From contig JBGPKH010000289.1 of assembly GCA_041485845.1 (NCBI GenBank), positions 1 through 10,527 on the forward strand: 10,527 bases of DNA. Direction: 5' to 3'. Positions 6,568 to 10,527 of the stretch are shown here, piece after piece; the first letter of the stretch is position 1, and every line of letters starts with the position of its first letter. Made by a program: the position numbers and the translations under genes. A model generated the notes under the pieces. The model was given only the letters and a program-made list of their open reading frames with translations. It ran no database searches and had not been told where the DNA came from. The DNA comes from OMOG01 sp041485845. GTDB lineage: Bacteria; Acidobacteriota; Terriglobia; Bryobacterales; Bryobacteraceae.

Positions 6568-6578
6568 TCCGCACGATT

Positions 6579-6605
6579 GCAAGTTTTCCGCCGGCGGGCC
6601 GATAA
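6579..6605 (+). promoter_or_regulatory. Sigma-28 (FliA) promoter of flaG-fliS
   Basis: GCAAGTTT at 6579-6586, an 11-nt spacer, then GCCGATAA at 6598-6605. The -10 is identical to the FliA consensus, the -35 matches 6 of 8 and the spacer is exact. Expected transcript start is about 6612, 56 nt before the flaG start. FlaG and FliS are late flagellar proteins, the class FliA normally drives, so sequence and context agree. Confidence 0.8.
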
Positions 6606-6610
6606 GGAAT

Positions 6611-6646
6611 GTGCGGGCAGGCTGCAAGGGTCCCCGGGACCCGCAC
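6611..6646 (+). promoter_or_regulatory. Competing hairpins in the flaG leader
   Basis: GTGCGGG (6611-6617) pairs with CCCGCAC (6640-6646). GGGTCCC (6628-6634) and GGGACCC (6636-6642) form an alternative pairing that shares CCC at 6640-6642, so only one full structure can form at a time. Both lie at the predicted 5' end of the sigma-28 transcript. They may protect the message or tune translation; AAGGAG at 6657-6662 stays outside both. Confidence 0.4.
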
Positions 6647-6667
6647 CGCCGGCCCCAAGGAGCTGAT

Positions 6668-6952
6668 ATGGACGTCACCTCATTGAATCGCATTACGCAG
6701 GCCCCTCCGGCAACGGTGCCTGCCATTCCCGCGGAGAAGGTCGCGGAGAACCGTGAAATCATCCAAGCGGTCAAAGCACTCAACAGCACGGAAATGTTCG
6801 GCCAGGAAAACCAGTTGATGTTTCACAAGGACCGCGACTCGCAGCGCATGGTGGTGCGTGTGGTCAATCGCAAGACCAACGAAGTGGTCTCGCAGATTCC
6901 CCCCGAGTACGTGCTCCGGCTGGCCGACGGCTCCCGCCAAAACCATGCTTAA
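6668..6952 (+). CDS. flaG: FlaG family flagellar protein
   Basis: A 94-aa protein with the FlaG domain in its C-terminal half: NQLMFHKDRDSQRMVVRVV, NRKTNEVVSQIPPEYVLRL. The pattern of a strand, a charged turn, a hydrophobic strand, N-x-x-T-x-E-V, then QIPPE is typical of the family. The N-terminal half is variable and Pro/Ala-rich, as usual. FlaG acts at the flagellar filament and affects filament length in several species; its exact role is unsettled. AAGGAG at 6657-6662, 5 nt before the ATG, fixes the start; the same frame extends upstream to 6611 but that part is leader. fliS follows after 54 nt. The usual neighbour fliD (filament cap) is missing from between them. Confidence 0.88.
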   Translation: MDVTSLNRITQAPPATVPAIPAEKVAENREIIQAVKALNSTEMFGQENQLMFHKDRDSQRMVVRVVNRKTNEVVSQIPPEYVLRLADGSRQNHA

Positions 6953-7006
6953 ACCGGGCTAATGCGGTTGGGGTGGTGGACGATCAGAGTTTTTGGCGGA
7001 GGAACT

Positions 7007-7471
7007 ATGTGGCAGAACGCGCACGACGCTTATCTGGAGAGCCGGATTCTCTCGGCCGATCCCGTCGAACTCGTACGCCTCCTCTATCAAGCCGCCGCCG
7101 GGTCGGTGCGCGACGCGCGGAACCACCTGGCGGCCGGCGAAATTGCGGAGCGCGCCCGCTCCATCACCAAGGCGTGCGAAATCCTCGGCGAACTGGCCAG
7201 TTCGCTGGATCAGCAGCGCGGCGGCGAGATCAGCGGGAGGCTCGCGGGGCTTTACGATTACATGACCCGCAAGCTCATCGAGGCCAATTTCCGGCAGAGC
7301 GATGAGCCGCTGGCCGAGGTGCTCCGACTGTTGACCACCCTCGCCGAGGCGTGGGACGCGGTGAAGGCACAGCCAGCCGGCGAGCCGGCGGCGAGCGCCG
7401 AAAGCCCGTGGGCCCAGCCGCTGCCGCAGGGGCCCCCCGCCACCTGCGCGTCGCAGGGGTGGAGCTTCTAG
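7007..7471 (+). CDS. fliS: FliS, flagellin export chaperone
   Basis: A 154-aa protein; residues about 4-122 are a full FliS four-helix bundle. Seen in order: HDAYLESRILSADPVELVRL, LYQAAAGSVRDARNHL, AERARSITKACEILGELA, SSLDQQRGGEISGRL and LYDYMTRKLIEANF. FliS binds the flagellin C-terminus in the cytoplasm and prevents early polymerisation before export. The last 30 or so residues are a Pro/Ala-rich extension beyond the usual length of about 130. GGAGG at 6998-7002, 4 nt before the ATG, favours this start over an in-frame ATG at 6962. It is probably co-transcribed with flaG from the sigma-28 promoter. Confidence 0.92.
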   Translation: MWQNAHDAYLESRILSADPVELVRLLYQAAAGSVRDARNHLAAGEIAERARSITKACEILGELASSLDQQRGGEISGRLAGLYDYMTRKLIEANFRQSDEPLAEVLRLLTTLAEAWDAVKAQPAGEPAASAESPWAQPLPQGPPATCASQGWSF

Positions 7472-7482
7472 CTCCAGCTTTT
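7460..7482 (+). terminator. Intrinsic terminator of the flaG-fliS unit
   Basis: TGGAGCT (7460-7466), loop TCT, AGCTCCA (7470-7476): a perfect 7-bp stem, followed by GC and then TTTT at 7479-7482. The stem contains the fliS stop codon (7469-7471), so terminating ribosomes could affect folding. The T-run is short, so efficiency is uncertain. Confidence 0.6.
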
Positions 7483-7556
7483 GTTGCGTGAACAGCCCCG
7501 CAGCCCGTTAAGGAACCATGGTTAAGGCTGAAGGCTTAATTAACCAGTCGGCGCTT

Positions 7557-7574
7557 GCAGCCACGAGTGGCTGC
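7557..7574 (-). terminator. Hairpin after the S9B peptidase gene
   Basis: GCAGCCA, loop CGAG, TGGCTGC: a perfect 7-bp stem starting 7 nt beyond the peptidase stop codon in the convergent gap with fliS. No T-run follows on either strand, so it is a 3'-end hairpin or processing barrier more than a proven terminator. The gap also holds an AT-rich patch with the palindrome AACCATGGTT at 7514-7523. Confidence 0.4.
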
Positions 7575-7580
7575 GCTACG

Positions 7581-9950
7581 TTACTGCGCCGGAGCGCCGC
7601 GGCCGCCGCCGGGCGGCGAATGCAGCTCGTATCCCAGGGGCGGCTCCGCGCCATACAAGTGCCGCACGAAGTAGTCCCACCGCCGCCGCGTCATGTAGTT
7701 GGAATCTTCTCCGTACCCGTGCGCGCGATTCGGAAAGACGATCAGGTCGAAATCCTTGTTCGCCTTGATCAGCTCGTTCACCACGAGGAGCGTGTTGTAC
7801 GGCGGCACGTTGTTGTCCATCCCGCCGTGCGCCAGCAGCAGGTGTCCCTTCAGGTTCTTCGCAAAGTTCTGGTTGGCCTGGCTGTCGTAGTTTGAGGTGC
7901 CGTCGGGCTTGCGCTCGAGCAGGCCCTGCCACTTCTCCGCCCAATCGTCCTCGTACGTGCGATTGTCGTGATTCCCCGATTCCGAAATCCCCACCTTAAA
8001 GAAGTCCGGATAGCGGAACAGGGCGTCGGCCGTCGCGTAACCGCCGCCCGAGTGGCCGTAAATCCCCACGCGCTCGATATCGATCCACGGATACTGCTGC
8101 GCCAGTTGCTTCATACCCGCCACCTGGTCGGGCAGGGTGTTGTCGCCCATGTTGCCGAAGTACGCCTCGTGGAATTTCTTGGATCGCCACGGCGTCCCCA
8201 TGCCATCGATCTCCACCACGATGAACCCCAGCTCCGCCAGCGGCTGGCAATCGCCGCGCGCCGCGGAGAAGGACCGCGCCCCCACGCTCCCCGTCTGCGG
8301 CCCGGGATAAATATGGTTGACGATCGGATACTTCTTCGACGGGTCCAGGTTCGCCGGCTTGAACATCAGCCCGTAGATATCGGTCACGCCGTCGCGCGCC
8401 TTCACGGTGAACGGCACGGGCGGCTTCCATCCGGCCGCGAGCAGTTTCGAGATGTCGGCCTTCTCGAGCGAGGCGATCGTCTTGCCCTCGGCGTCGCGCA
8501 ACACGGCCACCGGCGGAACGTCCGGTGTGGAGTAGCTGTCGACGAAGTAGCGTCCCGAAGGCGAGAGCGCGATTTCGTGGTTGCCGTCTTCCGGGGTCAG
8601 CAGCGTGAGATTCTTGCCGTCCATCCCGATGCGGTAAAAGTGGCTGAAATAGGGGTCGCGGCCCCTCTCTTTGCCCACGCCGAGGAAGTACAGCACGCGG
8701 TTCTTCTCATCCACGCGCAGCAACTGCGTAACGTTGCCTTCGCCCGTGGTGATCTGGTGCTTGAGCTTGCCGGTCTCCAGGTCGTAGAGATAGAGCTGGC
8801 CCCAGTTGTCGCGCTCGGAGAACCAGACGATCTCCTTGGACGCCGGCAGGTAGCGCCAGTTGATGCGGCCGTTGCCCGATTCGAAAAACGTCGCGACCTT
8901 CTCCTGCATCACGTCGCGCACCGCACCCGTCGCGGTATCGGCTATGCGCAGTGTCTCTACCTTGTGATCGCGAGAGGTGGAGACGAATGCCAGGCGGCTG
9001 CCGTCCGGGCTCCACTGCACGTCGCCCCACTCGCCGCCGCGGCAGGTCACATCGTCGCACAGCGACGAGCGGTGCTGGTCGGGTGGCAGTTGGAGCCGCC
9101 GCACGTACGGATCGTCCACATCGACGATCACCCGCTGAATCGTAGTCACCACTTCGTCGCCGGGAAGCTGGTACTTCCACGCGCGCAAGTTCGGATGTCC
9201 CACCTTGGTGTCCACCAGGTACATCTCGCCCACGCCGCGCTGGTCCTGCTGGAACGTGGCGACCTTCTTCGAATCGGGCGACCAGAGCACGATGGGGCGG
9301 TCGCTGGACGTCCACCCCGCGTTGTCGGTGGCGTACCCGAAGTCCCGGATGCCGTCCTTGGTGATTTGCGTTTCCTTGCCGGTCGAGAGGTCGCGATTCC
9401 AGAGATTCCAGTCGCGGATGAAGACCGCGCGCTGCTTGTCAGGCGAGATCGACTCGGCGCGCCCACCCCCGCGGCCGCCGCGTCCTCCGCGTCCTCCGGT
9501 TGCCGCGGGCGCCGGAGAGGAGTCGGCGCTGCACTTGCTGCCCCGCACATCGCACGCCCATCGGCGGCCTCCGGCACTCACGGTGACGTTCTGCCCGTCG
9601 GCGGAGAACTCCAGCTCGGTGAACGGAAAACGCGCCGGAGTGAAGGTCGTGCCAGCCGCCATGTTGAGCGCCGAGGCCAGCCTGGCATGGTCGAAGGCCG
9701 GCTGGCGAGTGCCGCGCGCCGGATCCACCAGAATGAACTCGCTCCCCGTGGCAGTGGTGTTGCGATACCAGAAGCGTTCGTCGGCCAGCCACGTGGGGCG
9801 CACGGCCGCGCCATAGATCAGCGGCGTGGTGTTGGAGCCCATGAACTTCTCGGCGCGCGCGTAATCGGCGGAGGTGAACCGCTGTTGGGCGGCGCCCGGG
9901 ACGGCGGCGAGACCGCACGCCAGCAGGATCGAGAAATTGCGAAAGTGCAT
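7581..9950 (-). CDS. Secreted S9B peptidase (DPP4-like prolyl oligopeptidase family)
   Basis: A 789-aa protein. A signal peptide ends near AAQQ (residue 22). Residues about 35-510 form a DPP4-type beta-propeller (repeated VLWSPDSKKVA and VQWSPDGSRLAFVS blades). Residues about 530-775 form the alpha/beta-hydrolase. The triad is visible: Ser634 in GHSGGG, Asp712 in GGMDNNVP and His744 in NRAHGYG, close to the human DPP4 positions 630, 708 and 740. The Glu-Glu pair that binds the substrate N-terminus in DPP4 lies near residue 205; here that region reads FGYATDNAGW, without EE. Dipeptide release is therefore uncertain. A Gly/Arg-rich insert (about 152-164) interrupts the propeller, and cysteine pairs C133/C140 and C298/C303 fit an exported enzyme. 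The GTG at 9968 is a longer alternative start; the ATG at 9950 begins a cleaner signal peptide. Confidence 0.93.
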   Translation of the reverse strand: MHFRNFSILLACGLAAVPGAAQQRFTSADYARAEKFMGSNTTPLIYGAAVRPTWLADERFWYRNTTATGSEFILVDPARGTRQPAFDHARLASALNMAAGTTFTPARFPFTELEFSADGQNVTVSAGGRRWACDVRGSKCSADSSPAPAATGGRGGRGGRGGGRAESISPDKQRAVFIRDWNLWNRDLSTGKETQITKDGIRDFGYATDNAGWTSSDRPIVLWSPDSKKVATFQQDQRGVGEMYLVDTKVGHPNLRAWKYQLPGDEVVTTIQRVIVDVDDPYVRRLQLPPDQHRSSLCDDVTCRGGEWGDVQWSPDGSRLAFVSTSRDHKVETLRIADTATGAVRDVMQEKVATFFESGNGRINWRYLPASKEIVWFSERDNWGQLYLYDLETGKLKHQITTGEGNVTQLLRVDEKNRVLYFLGVGKERGRDPYFSHFYRIGMDGKNLTLLTPEDGNHEIALSPSGRYFVDSYSTPDVPPVAVLRDAEGKTIASLEKADISKLLAAGWKPPVPFTVKARDGVTDIYGLMFKPANLDPSKKYPIVNHIYPGPQTGSVGARSFSAARGDCQPLAELGFIVVEIDGMGTPWRSKKFHEAYFGNMGDNTLPDQVAGMKQLAQQYPWIDIERVGIYGHSGGGYATADALFRYPDFFKVGISESGNHDNRTYEDDWAEKWQGLLERKPDGTSNYDSQANQNFAKNLKGHLLLAHGGMDNNVPPYNTLLVVNELIKANKDFDLIVFPNRAHGYGEDSNYMTRRRWDYFVRHLYGAEPPLGYELHSPPGGGRGAPAQ

Positions 9951-10036
9951 TTGTGATGAGAGTATCACAGGCCTTCGCCCGCCGAAAATTTCAGCCCGGA
10001 TTCACCGCATTGTGGTCTTTTCATTTAGGAGACCCT

Positions 10037-10186
10037 ATGACACGCATCGCAAAAGGCAAAACCGGTCAATGCTGGATTTCGGGAAACGCCGCGAGATCGC
10101 AGGGATCATGCGATCGACCGGCGCGTAATCGGACTACTGCGGGCGAATTTATTGATTTTCCGCCGCGGCTGTTCGGGGCGGAGTGA
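10037..10186 (+). CDS. Doubtful 49-aa ORF
   Basis: AGGAG at 10027-10031 lies 5 nt before the ATG, a good ribosome site. The product (MTRIAKGKTGQCWISGNAAR, then a basic stretch and FPPRLFGAE) resembles nothing I know and shows no membrane or signal segment. Codon use (AGA, CGA, TCA, ACT, TTT) differs from the GC-rich third positions of surrounding genes. Its middle coincides with a strong predicted RNA fold, so it may be a non-coding RNA or regulatory leader instead. Confidence 0.3.
   Translation: MTRIAKGKTGQCWISGNAARSQGSCDRPARNRTTAGEFIDFPPRLFGAE
10062..10121 (+). ncRNA. Candidate structured RNA (three-stem fold)
   Basis: An outer stem CCGGTC (10062-10067) with GACCGG (10116-10121) encloses a perfect 7-bp hairpin, GATCGCA (10095-10101) with TGCGATC (10109-10115), which stacks directly on the outer stem with no unpaired base. 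Between them, 10071-10092 can form a third, weaker hairpin (GC-U-GG-A-UUU, CGGG loop). ATCGCA also occurs at 10046-10051, so TGCGAT (10109-10114) has two possible partners, as in a switch. The upstream GGCAAAACCGG recalls the c-di-GMP-I riboswitch core, but the conserved GACGCAAAGC is absent. No downstream gene is directly controlled unless it is the 49-aa ORF or the gene at 10369. Confidence 0.3.
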
Positions 10187-10368
10187 TATCTGTGTGTCTC
10201 CGCCGCGATGCCGACTTCCCGTTCCTAATCTCTGTACCTTTCTCCGAGTGGCCGACCATCCGCTCAGAGCGGATCGAGCTAGTGGCTAGTATTGCTTAAC
10301 CGGCAGAGCGTGTCCCCCTGACGTGTACGTCAAGGGGTTCCGGTGCGATGTTGTTGTACTATCCGTTT
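10187..10368. other. Intergenic stretch with three strong hairpins
   Basis: No gene is seen. GGCGGAG (10177-10183) pairs with CTCCGCC (10198-10204) across a 14-nt loop; GGCGG there can also pair with CCGCC at 10160-10164. ATCCGCT-CAG-AGCGGAT lies at 10258-10274. The arms 10314-10323 and 10328-10337 (CCCCCTGACG, TGTA, CGTCAAGGGG) pair at 9 of 10 positions. None has a T-run, so they may be operators, RNA folds or weak transcript ends. TACTAT at 10357-10362 is a possible -10 for the last gene. Confidence 0.5.
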
Positions 10369-10527
10369 ATGAGGCGTAAGTCGCACATCCTAACCACGCT
10401 GCTCTGGACCATCGGAGGAGCGCTTGTTGGGGCGGTGGTCGCGACGGCCACTAATCGAACGAGGAGTTCGGCCCCATCCAGACGAGGCGAGAACGACGTG
10501 GCAGACATTATCCACGAATTCAGCGAC
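10369..10527 (+). CDS. Membrane-anchored protein, 5' part only
   Basis: The frame stays open to the window edge (53 codons). It begins MRRKSHILTTLLW, continues with IGGALVGAVVATA, and then is polar and charged (RTRSSAPSRRGENDVADIIH). Residues about 6-25 form one hydrophobic segment after a positive N-terminus: a membrane anchor or signal peptide. No domain can be named from this much. An in-frame ATG at 10348 would add MLLYYPF; AGGGG at 10333-10337 lies about 10 nt before it. TACTAT ends 6 nt before the ATG at 10369, which would give a leaderless transcript. Both starts remain open. Confidence 0.55.
   Translation, partial: MRRKSHILTTLLWTIGGALVGAVVATATNRTRSSAPSRRGENDVADIIHEFSD

Noticed and set aside
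7968..9956. 662-codon plus-strand ORF opposite the peptidase gene
   Set aside because: Exact antisense of a gene with a full catalytic triad; the product is Arg/His/Val-rich with no recognisable domain.
10041..10121. c-di-GMP-I (GEMM) riboswitch
   Set aside because: The GGC-AAAA-CC start is suggestive, but the conserved GACGCAAAGC segment and the GNRA loop are missing, so a named riboswitch cannot be supported.

Overview
The window looks like a chromosomal segment of a GC-rich soil bacterium of the Acidobacteriota, most likely from the Solibacter/Bryobacter branch. This is judged from protein style, not from a database search. The clues are a short PadR repressor of the type abundant in that phylum, a membrane-anchored winged-helix/TolB-like/TPR regulator, a Pkn-type Ser/Thr kinase, a secreted ARPP-1 (DUF6569) protein and a secreted S9B peptidase. 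There are no tRNA, rRNA, transposase, integrase or cas genes.

Left part (1-2500). A secreted ARPP-1 protein is read leftward and appears coupled to an 11-codon leader ORF. Divergent from it is a Ser/Thr kinase gene broken by a 2-nt loss inside its catalytic loop. Its reading frame also ends without a membrane segment or sensor domain, and it runs about 100 nt antisense into the convergent padR gene, so it is called a pseudogene. Two 13-bp direct repeats sit just upstream of it.

Centre-left (2163-5560). padR and a large winged-helix/TPR regulator are divergent and share a 50-nt gap that carries a strong 22-bp dyad, the likely PadR operator. The regulator is followed, 60 nt on, by a secreted protein built from two diverged copies of one domain. 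I do not recognise that domain.

Centre (5561-7482). About 420 nt without a convincing gene contain two perfect 40-bp direct repeats. Then comes a small motility region: a 62-aa protein (minus), a 104-aa protein (plus), FlaG and FliS (plus). A near-consensus sigma-28 (FliA) promoter precedes flaG, and a weaker one with the same geometry precedes the 62-aa gene. This ties an uncharacterised small gene to late flagellar expression. fliD, usually found between flaG and fliS, is absent. A hairpin with a short T-run overlaps the fliS stop codon.

Right part (7557-10527). A secreted DPP4-like S9B peptidase is read leftward. It has an intact Ser/Asp/His triad but no visible Glu-Glu pair where DPP4 enzymes hold the substrate N-terminus. 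The last 580 nt hold a doubtful 49-aa ORF, several strong hairpins including a possible structured RNA, and the start of a membrane-anchored protein cut off by the window end.
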